From [Borrelia] turdi (GTDB lineage Bacteria; Spirochaetota; Spirochaetia; Borreliales; Borreliaceae): 64,000 nucleotides of DNA. Under the pieces are notes generated by a model that was not told where the DNA came from, did no database searches, and was given only the letters and a program-made list of their open reading frames with translations. Positions within the stretch are counted from its first letter, which is position 1, and every line of letters starts with the position of its first letter. The position numbers and the translations under genes are program-made. Location of the stretch: contig NZ_QBLM01000001.1 in assembly GCF_008828755.2 (NCBI RefSeq), forward strand, positions 434,001 to 498,000. The letters run 5' to 3'. Shown here piece after piece: positions 16,874 to 26,603 of the stretch.

Positions 16874-17383
16874 TTAACAATAATAGTGTTCACATTCATC
16901 ATCTCTTTTGTAGTTTAAAATTTCATTTTCTTTAAACCAAATTGGTATTTCACGAATTGCATCTACCTCATTTGCAGATGCATGAATCACATTGTAAATT
17001 GAAAAACCTTTTTCATTTGAATACCTAAAACTATGATAAGAGAAATCTCCTCGTATTGTTCCTGGAATGGCTAATCTTGGCTCAGTGGCGCCACAAAGCT
17101 TTCTGACAACCTCAATGCTTTCAACTCCTTCAACAACAAATGCAAAAACAGGAGAATTTGAAATAAATTTAATTAAAGACTTCCAAACCGACTCACTATG
17201 CCTAAAGGCAATATCATCATACAAATAATGTTTTTTTGCTAGACTTTCATTAACAATAAGCATTTTAGCAGCTACTATTTTTAAACCTACCCTTTCAAAT
17301 CTAACAATTACATCGCCAATCAAACCTCTCCTAACCCCATCTGGCTTAATAATACATAAAGTTTTTTGCAATAACATTGACAT
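16874..17383 (-). CDS. ndk: nucleoside diphosphate kinase
   Basis: 169 residues. Balances NTP/dNTP pools by gamma-phosphate transfer through a phosphohistidine. The active-site histidine block NVIHASAN and the nucleotide-binding GATEPRLAIPGTIRGDFS are present. It is about 25 residues longer than typical Ndk, with a loop and a Cys/Asp-rich C-terminus (RDDECEHYYC) that I recall in Borrelia. TAGGAGG supports the ATG at 17383. A second ATG lies two codons in. Confidence 0.96.
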   Translation of the reverse strand: MSMLLQKTLCIIKPDGVRRGLIGDVIVRFERVGLKIVAAKMLIVNESLAKKHYLYDDIAFRHSESVWKSLIKFISNSPVFAFVVEGVESIEVVRKLCGATEPRLAIPGTIRGDFSYHSFRYSNEKGFSIYNVIHASANEVDAIREIPIWFKENEILNYKRDDECEHYYC

Positions 17384-17556
17384 AAAATCCTCCTAAAATT
17401 TAGGACATGTATTTAAAAAATCATTAAATAAAATTAAAATATTTACTTAATTCTAAAATTATATCTTATTAATTAAATTTATACGGAACACTACAAGTTA
17501 TAAAGCGCTTAAAATTACATTAAAAAATCATAATATAGCTTTTACAAAATTAATAA

Positions 17557-17856
17557 CTATATTCCAAAAGGAAGAACTCCCATAGTTTTTAATTTTATCT
17601 CTTCTTTAACCTTAGAAACAGCATCATTTAAAGCAGATTTAACCATTTGCTCAAAAGCATCATTGTCTAAATCATTAAAAAATTCCTTATTAATTGAAAC
17701 TTTTTTAACATTAAATTCACCATCCATCTCAATAACAACAATATCACTACCGGCTTTACCACAAACAGCAATTTTAGACATTTCCTTTTTAATATTATCA
17801 ATATTACTCTTAACATTAGACATATTTTTCAAAAAATCTAACGGATTTACTGCCAT
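17557..17856 (-). CDS. ebfC: YbaB/EbfC nucleoid-associated DNA-binding protein
   Basis: 99 residues starting MAVNPLDFLKN with GGAGGG upstream. The frame extends 11 codons further without support. In B. burgdorferi EbfC binds DNA, including sites upstream of erp operons, and coats the nucleoid. It starts 4 nt after dnaX, the usual dnaX-ybaB pairing. Confidence 0.93.
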   Translation of the reverse strand: MAVNPLDFLKNMSNVKSNIDNIKKEMSKIAVCGKAGSDIVVIEMDGEFNVKKVSINKEFFNDLDNDAFEQMVKSALNDAVSKVKEEIKLKTMGVLPFGI

Positions 17857-17860
17857 ATTT

Positions 17861-19543
17861 TTATCCCTCCAGAACTTCACTTGCTCCAAAAATATTTTTT
17901 ACAGTTTTTAATTTTTCAAAATCCTTTTCAAGGATTTTGAAATTTTTTTGAAACACAATGCTTAAATTGGGAAATTCTTTATAAAATTCAGACCTTATCT
18001 CACCTTTATAATTTTGAAGCTCATTATACTCGAATTCACTAAATACCTTATAATAAAGAATATTACCATCAATAACAACCTCTCCTGAATGAACTAAGGT
18101 TTGAATATATCTTGAAACAATATAGACAAACTTATCTCTTATATCAATAAAATCATTTGCTTTACTTGAATTATCATCCTCAATAAAAATCTCATCAATC
18201 TCGTCAATGCTATTGGTCTCCAAAAGATTTCTATCAATTTTTGTTGACAAATTTTCATCACAATAAGTCTTTTCTTTTTCTAAAGATTTAATTTTAGGAA
18301 ATTCATACTCTAAGCCAGTTTTTTTTGGAATAACAGCTGAATCAGCTTTACTCTTTTCATTTACCAAAACATCAAATTTGTTTGAATCTAAAGCCATATT
18401 TTCTAATAAATTATCCTCAAGATTTTGAATTTGTTTTATTAAAACATGATTTGGAATATAGTTTTTAAGTCTTAAAATTTTAATAAAATTAATCTCAAGC
18501 TCATATCTTGGATTAACCGAAAATTGCAAATCCCTGTAAGTTTCAAGCAAAACTACAATAATTCTCTCAAGATAATTTAGATCAAAATCAATTAATTTCC
18601 TTCTTAAATCCTCAGATTTAATCCCAATAAACTCAAAATTTTTAATACCTATCTTTAAAAACAATGCCTCTCTAAAAAATTCGATTGAATCTAATAAAAA
18701 TTGCTCATAAGACACGCCCGCCAAAAAAATAGAATCAAGAACACAAATCAACTCTTTTACATCTTCACTAAGAATGCTAACTGATAATTTCTCCAAAAAT
18801 TCATCGTTAGTTAAGCCCATCTTAGATCTTATTTGATCTAACTTAATGTCAGCATTAGTAAAAGAAACCACCTGATCAAAAAGAGTGTAGGCATCTCTTA
18901 CGCTACCACTACTTTTATATGCAATCCATTTTAAAGCCTCATCTTCATATTTAATATGATCCTCAAAACAAACCTTCTTAAGCATATTATAAATATTTTC
19001 TAAAGATAAAAGCTTAAAACTAAAATGTTGGCATCTGCTTTTTATTGTCTCTGGAAGCTTATGTGACTCTGTAGTAGCAAAAATAAAAACAATATAATTT
19101 GGGGGTTCTTCAATTGTCTTTAAAAGAGCATTAAAAGCAGAATTGGAAAGCATATGAACTTCATCAATAATATATATTCTATATTTAGAAATTGCAGGAG
19201 GAAACATTATTTCTTCTTTAATCTGTCTAATATCTTGAACCGAAGTATTTGAAGCACCATCAATTTCAATAACATCAAGACTGCTATCATTCTCAATAGA
19301 TTTACAATTTCTACACTCTCCACAAGGCATAACTGTCGGACCATTTTTACAATTTAAGCATCTAGCAAAAGCCCTAGCTGATGAAGTCTTACCGACACCT
19401 CTTGGCCCTGAAAAGATATAAGCATTTGCTATTTTATTTTTCTCTATAGAATGCTTTAGAGTTTCAACAACAAAATCTTGCCCTTCAAGAGAATTGAAAT
19501 CTCTGGGGCGTTTCTTAAGAGCAGTACCCCTTGAAGACGCCAT
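17861..19543 (-). CDS. dnaX: DNA polymerase III subunit tau/gamma
   Basis: 560 residues. The clamp-loader ATPase. Walker A GPRGVGKTS, the four-Cys zinc module (CLNC...CGECRNC), Walker B IIDEVHML and the arginine-finger region IKSRCQ are present. The C-terminal third is Lys/Glu-rich and divergent. The start at 19543 has GGGAGG, and the longer frame (11 codons) does not. It is cotranscribed with ebfC. Confidence 0.95.
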   Translation of the reverse strand: MASSRGTALKKRPRDFNSLEGQDFVVETLKHSIEKNKIANAYIFSGPRGVGKTSSARAFARCLNCKNGPTVMPCGECRNCKSIENDSSLDVIEIDGASNTSVQDIRQIKEEIMFPPAISKYRIYIIDEVHMLSNSAFNALLKTIEEPPNYIVFIFATTESHKLPETIKSRCQHFSFKLLSLENIYNMLKKVCFEDHIKYEDEALKWIAYKSSGSVRDAYTLFDQVVSFTNADIKLDQIRSKMGLTNDEFLEKLSVSILSEDVKELICVLDSIFLAGVSYEQFLLDSIEFFREALFLKIGIKNFEFIGIKSEDLRRKLIDFDLNYLERIIVVLLETYRDLQFSVNPRYELEINFIKILRLKNYIPNHVLIKQIQNLEDNLLENMALDSNKFDVLVNEKSKADSAVIPKKTGLEYEFPKIKSLEKEKTYCDENLSTKIDRNLLETNSIDEIDEIFIEDDNSSKANDFIDIRDKFVYIVSRYIQTLVHSGEVVIDGNILYYKVFSEFEYNELQNYKGEIRSEFYKEFPNLSIVFQKNFKILEKDFEKLKTVKNIFGASEVLEG

Positions 19544-19772
19544 TAACTTTTTACCTCCCAATAATTTAATAAGCAAAATGCTATAAATACATACTATACA
19601 ACATATTTATATCTCAAAACTATTGCTTTAAAAGAATTTTATAAATTTTATAAAACATAAAAAATATCTAACAAAAAAGGCTTCCCAATAAAACATAATA
19701 AAGCTGAAGGCTTTAACAAGATAAATCCAGACCTTAACATAAAGCAAGGTATTATTTTGACTTAAAATTAAA

Positions 19773-19865
19773 CCTAAGACTTGCGTACTCACCAAAAAAT
19801 CGCTTACCGCTGCTACCTTCCAGTCCTGACGGGATTTGGCGACACTTGATAGTACGGGTCCTAGG
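19773..19865 (-). ncRNA. ffs: signal recognition particle RNA (4.5S-type)
   Basis: The minus strand contains the domain IV hallmark GTCAGGACTGGAAGGTAGCAG, given here as the GTCAGG, GGAAGG and AGCAG elements between about 19840 and 19812. The ends pair: CCTAGGAC at the 5' side with GTCTTAGG at the 3' side (19773-19780), giving about 93 nt. The RNA scaffolds Ffh for cotranslational membrane targeting. It begins 3 nt after the tRNA-Ser(GGA) discriminator base, so both probably come from one transcript. Confidence 0.88.
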
Positions 19866-19868
19866 AAT

Positions 19869-19954
19869 CGGAGAGAATGGGATTCGAACCCATGATACAT
19901 TTTACGTATACACGCTTTCCAAGCATGCGCCTTAAGCCACTCGGCCATCTCTCC
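19869..19954 (-). tRNA. tRNA-Ser (anticodon GGA)
   Basis: Full cloverleaf with a long variable arm, acceptor GGAGAGA/TCTCTCC, GGTTCGAATCC T arm and anticodon loop CTTGGAAAG. Discriminator G fits serine. CCA is not encoded. Decodes UCC/UCU. Confidence 0.96.
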
Positions 19955-19970
19955 AAACTAATAAACTTTT

Positions 19971-20044
19971 CGTGTCCAAGAGGACTTGAACCTCCGACCT
20001 TAAGAATCGCAATCTAACGCTCTATCCAACTGAGCTATGGACAC
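19971..20044 (-). tRNA. tRNA-Arg (anticodon GCG)
   Basis: Acceptor GTGTCCA/TGGACAC, D arm GCTCAGTTGGATAGAGC, T arm GGAGGTTCAAGTCCTCT. The seven-base anticodon loop is TTGCGAT, so the anticodon is GCG and not the usual ACG (inosine). The anticodon stem TTAGA/TCTTA has one T-T mismatch. Discriminator G. Confidence 0.93.
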
Positions 20045-20118
20045 AAACAATTAGCTTTTATTGTAATAAAAATTACTATTTATTACAATAAAAACATTCA
20101 ACAGAAAATGGAGAAGTT

Positions 20119-20832
20119 GTGAGAACCAAAATAATCATTTTCCCTTTAATATTATTATCTATTTTATCATGCTCTAAATCAGTATCAAGTGAAGTTAATT
20201 ATGAATTTAGAATTAAAACTAAAAATATCAAAGAAAAAGAAATACTAAAAAATAATAGTATTCTCCACATAGATGCAAAAATCCCTTTTATGGAAAACAC
20301 AAACTTCGAATTTGAAAATTTTATAAAAAAATGGAAAAAAGACGTCGAAAATAAAATATCAAAAACCAAGAATTCACAAAATGAATATTTTTATTTTTCC
20401 AGCTTTACAATATTTAAAAATGAAAATATCGGCATTACATCTATTTTATATAAAGAATCATTTAAAGAAAAAGAATCAAGCACCCTCTTAAAATATTATT
20501 CTTTAAACTTAAAAGGAAACAAAAAAATAGAAATTTCAGAAATAATATCAAAAGATCAGCTAGACTCTCTAATAAACGTATTAAAAGAACAGATAAAACG
20601 CAAGATTAAAGATCTTAATGCTAAAGATACGCACAATCCAAAAGAATTGGAAAAAAAATTTACAACAATCTTTCCAAGATATAAATACTACTTTAAAAAT
20701 AACCAAATTATTATTTTTTATAATCCATTCTTAATTGATTGTAAAAAATGTGATAAAATTGAGTTTCAATTCCCTATACATGAAAATACAGAAAATGAAC
20801 ATCGGCCTAATAAAAACTTACAGTTTTCTTAG
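20119..20832 (+). CDS. predicted lipoprotein with DUF3298/RsiV-like C-terminus
   Basis: 237 residues from a GTG (GGAGAAG upstream). Signal peptide with lipobox LSILSC (Cys18). The pattern of the C-terminal half (SLNLKGNKKIEISEI, then YYFKNNQIIIFYNPF with DC..C) suggests the DUF3298/PdaC-like extracellular fold. Function is unknown. It is the only protein gene inside the tRNA cluster and is read against the tRNAs. Confidence 0.78.
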   Translation: MRTKIIIFPLILLSILSCSKSVSSEVNYEFRIKTKNIKEKEILKNNSILHIDAKIPFMENTNFEFENFIKKWKKDVENKISKTKNSQNEYFYFSSFTIFKNENIGITSILYKESFKEKESSTLLKYYSLNLKGNKKIEISEIISKDQLDSLINVLKEQIKRKIKDLNAKDTHNPKELEKKFTTIFPRYKYYFKNNQIIIFYNPFLIDCKKCDKIEFQFPIHENTENEHRPNKNLQFS

Positions 20833-20875
20833 CCTTTTTAATGCTTAAAATTAAATTACATAATTATAATAATTA

Positions 20876-20962
20876 CGGAGAGGGTGAGATTCGAACTCAC
20901 GGTAGGCTTACACCTACAACGGTTTTCAAGACCGTAGCATTAAACCACTCTGCCACCTCTCC
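20876..20962 (-). tRNA. tRNA-Ser (anticodon TGA)
   Basis: Acceptor GGAGAGG/CCTCTCC with a long variable arm, T arm GAGTTCGAATCTC and anticodon loop CTTGAAAAC. Discriminator G. Reads UCA/UCG/UCU. Confidence 0.96.
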
Positions 20963-21019
20963 AGGATTTAAAATAAATTTTAATAAATAAAGTATTCACT
21001 GTCAAGATTTATATAATTA

Positions 21020-21108
21020 CGGAGAGAATGGGATTCGAACCCATGGTCCCCTTTTAAAAGGACAACTTCTTAGCAGGAAGCCCCATTCGGCCACTCTGGC
21101 ATCTCTCC
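21020..21108 (-). tRNA. tRNA-Ser (anticodon GCT)
   Basis: Acceptor GGAGAGA/TCTCTCC, long variable arm, T arm GGGTTCGAATCCC, anticodon loop CTGCTAAG. Discriminator G. Reads AGC/AGU. With the GGA and TGA genes it completes the serine set within 1.3 kb. Confidence 0.96.
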
Positions 21109-21171
21109 TACAATATTAATACATATTATCTTAGAGATATTACTATTGTCAACTAAATATAATTACAAATA

Positions 21172-22482
21172 TTAATAATTTATTCTAAACTCTTTATAAG
21201 CTTCTATTAAATTTTGAAAATCTCTAATAGAAATGCCAATTTCAGAATAAATACATTCTTCATGCAAAATCTTTTGAACCATTTTTTCCTCATTATTGCT
21301 AAATTTTAATTCAATGCACTCATTTTTAATTCTCCAAATATATGTATTTACTCTTATATTGTGATCAAAAACAAAAACAGGATCTCTCAAATTTAAAGAA
21401 TTGTCAATAAAAAATAAATACTCCAAATACCAATTTACTCTTAAAGATGCTGCGAATTCTTCAAGCAAATTTTCGATTAACATATCCTCGCTAGATTCAA
21501 ACAATTTTAAAAATTTTGAATAAGGCTCTGGATTAAACTCGCAAAGTTTTTTCATGTAAAAATAGGCATCCTCAAGATCACGATTTCTAAGAAAAAACAA
21601 GGTTGCATACAAATATATCAAATCTAGGTTAGAATAATCATTAACCATTCTCTCAATAGACTTTTTGGGAGAAAATTTCAAAAGCTCAATTGTTGCAATA
21701 TGCATATTATAAATTGTATAAATATTTGAAAAATTCAAAATGGCTTTAACATAAGACGTTGTTGCTTGAGTCATATTACCTATTTTATGGAATATAGTTG
21801 CCCTATTGTGCCAAATATACTTAGAATAATAAGAATCTGTTAAAAACTTTTCAGAAAGCGCAATTGCCCTACTTATTTCTCCAATAGAATAAAGATAATA
21901 CATTAAATAATTAACAACAAGGGCAAGATTGGCATCAAAAAAAATTTCGTCTACTTTCAAAAAGCTTGCCGTTTCAAGAAATTCGCTATTTTTTAAAATC
22001 CAAATATTAAGCTTAACTAGAGAATTGTTTTGATCCAAATCTCTGGCCTCAAAAAACAATTTCAAAGCCTCGTCCTTGTTGCCCAAAATTTCAAATAAAA
22101 CAGCACCATTGTTTAAAGCTTGTATAAAATCGGGTTTTTGCTCTTTGGCTTTCAAAAAACAACTTAACGCAAGTTCATATTCTCTTAAATTAAAATAAAA
22201 AACACCTAAATTATAATTCTCAAAAGGGCCTAGATCATTTTTGTTTTTTTCAATTTTACCATAATCTATAAGCTTAACTAAAAAATTATATTCACTCAAA
22301 ACAGCAGGATAGGTATTTAAAATATATAAAAGCGCCTTATAATCCTTTTTCTTGAAATAAATAAGCGCTTTAAGTGAAAGAGAATCAAAATTTTCATCAA
22401 AAACATCTAAATTATCAAGAGAATTTTTAAAATCTCCATTTTTATAAAAATTTAAAGCTTTCTCAAAACTAAAGTTATTCAT
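21172..22482 (-). CDS. tetratricopeptide-repeat protein
   Basis: 436 residues. Repeating TPR-like helices with the W/L-G-Y-A-F-A-P spacing, clearest at residues 85-155 (NLGVFYFNLREYELALSCFLKAKEQKPDF, ALNNGAVLFEILGNKDEAL, cited as two segments). No signal peptide, so cytoplasmic by sequence. Its ATG overlaps the end of the LamG/FN3 gene by 8 nt, so the two are translationally coupled. Function unknown. Confidence 0.82.
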   Translation of the reverse strand: MNNFSFEKALNFYKNGDFKNSLDNLDVFDENFDSLSLKALIYFKKKDYKALLYILNTYPAVLSEYNFLVKLIDYGKIEKNKNDLGPFENYNLGVFYFNLREYELALSCFLKAKEQKPDFIQALNNGAVLFEILGNKDEALKLFFEARDLDQNNSLVKLNIWILKNSEFLETASFLKVDEIFFDANLALVVNYLMYYLYSIGEISRAIALSEKFLTDSYYSKYIWHNRATIFHKIGNMTQATTSYVKAILNFSNIYTIYNMHIATIELLKFSPKKSIERMVNDYSNLDLIYLYATLFFLRNRDLEDAYFYMKKLCEFNPEPYSKFLKLFESSEDMLIENLLEEFAASLRVNWYLEYLFFIDNSLNLRDPVFVFDHNIRVNTYIWRIKNECIELKFSNNEEKMVQKILHEECIYSEIGISIRDFQNLIEAYKEFRINY

Positions 22483-23992
22483 ATTTTTTAAAAATCTCCA
22501 TAGGCCTTACAGAAATTTCCTTCGAAAAAGAAGTCTTATTAACGCTTTTATCTAAATTATAAGCAGCAATACTAATATAATAAAGCCTTCCATCTTCAAG
22601 TCCTGTAATCTTAAAAGAAGTTTGATTTCCAACATCAATAGGAGAAGTTAAAACGCCCCCGATTTTTCCATAATAATTTCCAGAGGCAACCCCAATATAA
22701 ATATAATATCCTTCAACACTACTATTAACAACAGGAATCCACTCAATAAAAACTTCTCTTGAACCTGGAATAACTTTTGTTATCACAGGAGGAAATGGAG
22801 CTGCTTCGGGAACATAGGTGATCGACATACTATAAAGAGAAGGACTGCTTACAGAATCTCCACTAGGATAAAATTCAACTTTTATTTGGATATATTTTGA
22901 TATCTTTGAATCTGGAAAGTCTTTTTTAGGATCAAAATGAATCCATGCCCCAGTTAAATTTTTTTTAATATTCCCATAACTATCTGTATCATAAAATACC
23001 TTATTATCTAATCTATAATAATAAATAATCTCTGTATCCTTAGGAACATTAGAATCAACATCAAAAGACAATACTTGAGAATAATATTTAGAAAGCTTGA
23101 TGGGTTCTGTAATAATGAATCCCATATTCTTTGAAAAAAAAGCATTATTAACCTCTTCAAAACTTTTATGTATTTCCAAATTCTCAACAGCACCAGTAAA
23201 ATAAGTTCCCAAAGTAAAATCAATAAAATTGCCAATACTTAATAAGTATCCTGCCCCTTCCTTCTTGTCATCTGTTATATATTCTATTGCCTGAGGTTTA
23301 GAATCTATCAAATATTCAAGTATGCCGTCCCTTTGCCTATATCGCAAAGTATGCAAATGCCATTTCTTTGGAATAAAATCATCATTACTCTTCATTCTAA
23401 TTTTGATAGGATTTTTATTATCTTTTAAAAATACATTGTTTAAAACCCAAACAAAATTACCCTCGTCACTTTCTAATCTAATAGACTGATCTACCCACAA
23501 ATTATTAATATTTTTGTAACCATCCCAGCTAAAAATAATCTCTCCTGTAACAGAGGTTGTTCGATATACCCAAAACTTAATAGTAAAATCAGAAACAGTA
23601 TTACCCGAGGAAAAGAAAGCTTTCTTTGTTAATGGCTTAAACTTAACAGGATTTTGATTTGAATAAAAAATTAAAGAGCCGTTAGATACATTACGAAATT
23701 CATTTGAAACTCTCAAACTTTTTGCACTAACCAAATAGTTTGAAGATGCGTCTTTTAATTTATTATCCCTTCCTATTTCTAAGCGCAAATCAATATTGTT
23801 TAAATCTAAAACGGCTTTATATCTATCCAAATAAATGCCTAGCAAACCTCTCATATCCCTTTCAAAAGTAATATTGCTAGAATCTTGAATAAATTTAAAA
23901 TTTTTTTTTGAATCAAGTATTAATTTCAATTCTTGAGATAAAAGAACAGAAAAGCACAAAAAAAATAGCAAGGGCACTAAAATTAATCTCAT
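22475..23992 (-). CDS. exported LamG-like and fibronectin type III protein
   Basis: 505 residues. Cleavable signal peptide (about residues 1-19, FSVLLSQ). Residues about 110-290 resemble a concanavalin/LamG jelly roll (FTIKFWVYRT, HLHTLRYRQRDGILEYLIDS, GTYFTGAVENLEIHKS). Residues about 405-495 form one FN3 domain (EVFIEWIPV...GYYIYIG...YYISIAAYN). No lipobox and no C-terminal anchor, so probably periplasmic. Ligand unknown. First gene of a pair with the TPR gene, divergent from uvrC. Confidence 0.78.
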   Translation of the reverse strand: MRLILVPLLFFLCFSVLLSQELKLILDSKKNFKFIQDSSNITFERDMRGLLGIYLDRYKAVLDLNNIDLRLEIGRDNKLKDASSNYLVSAKSLRVSNEFRNVSNGSLIFYSNQNPVKFKPLTKKAFFSSGNTVSDFTIKFWVYRTTSVTGEIIFSWDGYKNINNLWVDQSIRLESDEGNFVWVLNNVFLKDNKNPIKIRMKSNDDFIPKKWHLHTLRYRQRDGILEYLIDSKPQAIEYITDDKKEGAGYLLSIGNFIDFTLGTYFTGAVENLEIHKSFEEVNNAFFSKNMGFIITEPIKLSKYYSQVLSFDVDSNVPKDTEIIYYYRLDNKVFYDTDSYGNIKKNLTGAWIHFDPKKDFPDSKISKYIQIKVEFYPSGDSVSSPSLYSMSITYVPEAAPFPPVITKVIPGSREVFIEWIPVVNSSVEGYYIYIGVASGNYYGKIGGVLTSPIDVGNQTSFKITGLEDGRLYYISIAAYNLDKSVNKTSFSKEISVRPMEIFKKYE

Positions 23993-24052
23993 TTTTGACC
24001 TTTATTTGTTATTATTTATATTTTTAAATATCTAAGAACATAAAACAAACTG

Positions 24053-24080
24053 TCTTATGATACAATATTATATCATAAGA
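24053..24080. promoter_or_regulatory. operator-like inverted repeat upstream of uvrC
   Basis: TCTTATGATA (24053-24062) and its complement TATCATAAGA (24071-24080) around CAATATTA. It lies in the divergent gap between uvrC and the LamG/FN3 gene. A near-identical core lies upstream of the Cof hydrolase at 61082. Confidence 0.45.
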
Positions 24081-24112
24081 TGATTTTTAAAGTCTAAAAA
24101 CTACCTGACATT

Positions 24113-25924
24113 ATGAAAGAGACCCTAACAAGTTTATTCGAAAAAGCAATAAAACTGCCAACTACATGCGGTTGCTATAAAATGCTAAATGAAAATAAAA
24201 AAATACTCTATATTGGAAAAGCAAAAAATCTAAGATCAAGGATAAAAAGTTATTTTTTAGAAAAAAAAAGTCATAAAATTAAAATATTAATGAAAAATGT
24301 AAAATCAATAGAAGTTATTACAACAAATAGCGAATACGAAGCATTGCTTTTAGAATGCAATTTAATCAAAACTCATAAACCTGATTACAATGTAAAATTA
24401 AAAGACGGAAAGGGCTATCCCATGGTAAGAATAACTCATGAAAAATATCCAAGAATTTTCAAAACTAGAAAAATAATTAATGACCAAAGCGAATATTTTG
24501 GCCCATTCACCAATGTAAAAAAATTAGACCAAGTATTAGATTTTATTAACAAAACATTTAAAATTAGAAAGTGTAAAAAAAAATCCAATACTCCTTGCCT
24601 GTATTACCATATGGGACAGTGCCTTGGAGTATGCTACAAAGAAAACCTTGAAAAAGAATATCAAAAAGAACTATATAAGGCAAAATCAATACTAAAAGGG
24701 GATATATCAGAAATATTAAGCCAAATTGACATTAAATTAAAACTTGCTGTGCAAAAAGAAGACTTTGAAGCTGCTATTAAATTAAAAGAAATTAAAAGTT
24801 CTTTAATAGAAATTAATCAAATCCAAATCATTACAAAAACCAATAATTTAAACATAGACTATGTACATGTTCATCCAGGAGAAAATATAAATATAATAAT
24901 GGTATTAAAATACAGAAATGGAAAATTAGTTGAAAGAGATGCAAACTTTGATGGGAGTATATGCAGAAAAGATGAGTTGATTTTACAATTTTTGACTCAA
25001 TATTATACATCTATTAATATGATAGTGCCTGACAAAATTCACATATTTATTAAAGATGTTGACACTAAAAATGTTGAAAAATTAATAAATGAGATTAAAA
25101 ATACAAAAACAGAAATTATTTACAAAGAAACAGAAGAAATTTTAAAAATAAGGGAAATGGCCATATCTAATGCTGAATTATCTTTAAAAGAGTATGAAAA
25201 TAAAAGCAACAAAGCACTTGAGAGTTTAAAAATTTTTCTAGAAATGGATAAACTTCCCAAAATAATTGAAGGATTTGACATTGCTCATCTTGAAGGTCAA
25301 GAAACAGTAGCTTCTATGGTTACTTTTAAAATGGGCATACCCCTTAAAGAAAGCTACAAGCTTTACAGGCTAAAATCACTATTAAAAGGAGAGATTGACG
25401 ACTTCAAGGCAATAAAAGAAGTTATTTTAAGAAGATATTCAGAAATAATCAATAAAAACTTAGAACTACCAAATTTAATTTTAATTGACGGAGGAAAGGG
25501 ACAATTAAGCGCTGCTTTTTCTGTCTTAAAAGGCTTAAAAATAGAAAACAAAATTAAAGTCTGCTCGTTGGCAAAAAAACAAGAAACAATATTCTTAACA
25601 ACCAACAAAAAAGGAATAAATCTGCCCCAAGGACATCCTGCTCTTAGGATACTACAAAATGTAAGAGATGAAGCACATAGAAAAGCTAACGGATTTAACA
25701 AAAAAAGAAGGGAAAAAATAACCCTATTATATACAAAAATAAATGGAATTGGAGAAAAAAAAGCCCAAAAAATATTAAAATTAATTGGAACCTATGAGGA
25801 TATATTACTTTTAAGTGAAAATGAAATTTCAGAAAAAATAAAAGTAAATATTCAACTTGCAAGAAAAATAAAAGAATTTGCAATAAAAGAAAACTCAATA
25901 AAAAATCATAATCACAATAAATAA
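24113..25924 (+). CDS. uvrC: excinuclease ABC subunit C
   Basis: 603 residues, family length. Makes both incisions in nucleotide excision repair. N-terminal GIY-YIG nuclease (CGCYKML...[13 protein letters not shown]), Cys-rich patch, UVR/UvrB-binding segment ([12 protein letters not shown], about 215-230), RNase H-like nuclease ([27 protein letters not shown]) and a helix-hairpin-helix end ([13 protein letters not shown]). The ATG is preceded by a weak SD. Single gene. Confidence 0.96.
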   Translation: MKETLTSLFEKAIKLPTTCGCYKMLNENKKILYIGKAKNLRSRIKSYFLEKKSHKIKILMKNVKSIEVITTNSEYEALLLECNLIKTHKPDYNVKLKDGKGYPMVRITHEKYPRIFKTRKIINDQSEYFGPFTNVKKLDQVLDFINKTFKIRKCKKKSNTPCLYYHMGQCLGVCYKENLEKEYQKELYKAKSILKGDISEILSQIDIKLKLAVQKEDFEAAIKLKEIKSSLIEINQIQIITKTNNLNIDYVHVHPGENINIIMVLKYRNGKLVERDANFDGSICRKDELILQFLTQYYTSINMIVPDKIHIFIKDVDTKNVEKLINEIKNTKTEIIYKETEEILKIREMAISNAELSLKEYENKSNKALESLKIFLEMDKLPKIIEGFDIAHLEGQETVASMVTFKMGIPLKESYKLYRLKSLLKGEIDDFKAIKEVILRRYSEIINKNLELPNLILIDGGKGQLSAAFSVLKGLKIENKIKVCSLAKKQETIFLTTNKKGINLPQGHPALRILQNVRDEAHRKANGFNKKRREKITLLYTKINGIGEKKAQKILKLIGTYEDILLLSENEISEKIKVNIQLARKIKEFAIKENSIKNHNHNK

Positions 25925-25958
25925 ATTTTAAATTTAATCAAAATTTTAAACTAGATTA

Positions 25959-26600
25959 TTATTTATTAATATTTTTTAAAATAAAAACACTATTTGAAAT
26001 TCCAGGTGATAAAGCCAAAAAAAGATCATTGATAAGCTTATTTCTAACTTGCACATCTAAAACATCTCCTAAAAGCTCTATTTTATAGTCTCCATAAGAA
26101 CTCTTGACTACTCTAAAAAAATGAACAATCTCAATGTAATCAAAATTATCTAAATCTCCAACAACTTCATTTACTAAATTGTCAAATATTTTTTTACGCT
26201 CTTTTTTTTCTAAACTTTTAATCTTTGAAGATCCTCCTTCAATTTTATTTAATTTAGCCAAAAATTTCTCTATCCCGTTTTGAAAATTAATATTTTTAAT
26301 AATAACTTTAAATTCAAAGCCATTAGAAATATTTTTTTTACCTATTATTTCATATCTTAGATTATTAAAAAATAAAGGATAAAAAATAAAATCATTCTTT
26401 ACTTGAGATTTTAACCCGCGAATTTTTGCCCTCAGATCATCATCACCTGGAATATTTAAATAATCAAAAAATATTTTGGGATTGCTTTGCAAATTTTTAA
26501 CAGAATCAAAAAACCCTATTAAACAAATTTCTGCTAATCTGGATTCAGATCTACAGGATAAAAAATAAAACAATAAAATCCAAATTAATTTTTGTTTCAT
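25959..26600 (-). CDS. predicted lipoprotein of unknown function
   Basis: 213 residues, signal ending FYFLSC (Cys16). The remainder is Lys/Asn-rich and alpha/beta in character with no family I recognise. It starts 3 nt after holA and so follows it in the same transcript. Confidence 0.75.
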   Translation of the reverse strand: MKQKLIWILLFYFLSCRSESRLAEICLIGFFDSVKNLQSNPKIFFDYLNIPGDDDLRAKIRGLKSQVKNDFIFYPLFFNNLRYEIIGKKNISNGFEFKVIIKNINFQNGIEKFLAKLNKIEGGSSKIKSLEKKERKKIFDNLVNEVVGDLDNFDYIEIVHFFRVVKSSYGDYKIELLGDVLDVQVRNKLINDLFLALSPGISNSVFILKNINK

Positions 26601-26603
26601 ACA

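Noticed and set aside
19628-19948. A 106-codon open frame on the minus strand
   Set aside because: It reads through tRNA-Ser(GGA) and the SRP RNA. The RNA genes explain the sequence.
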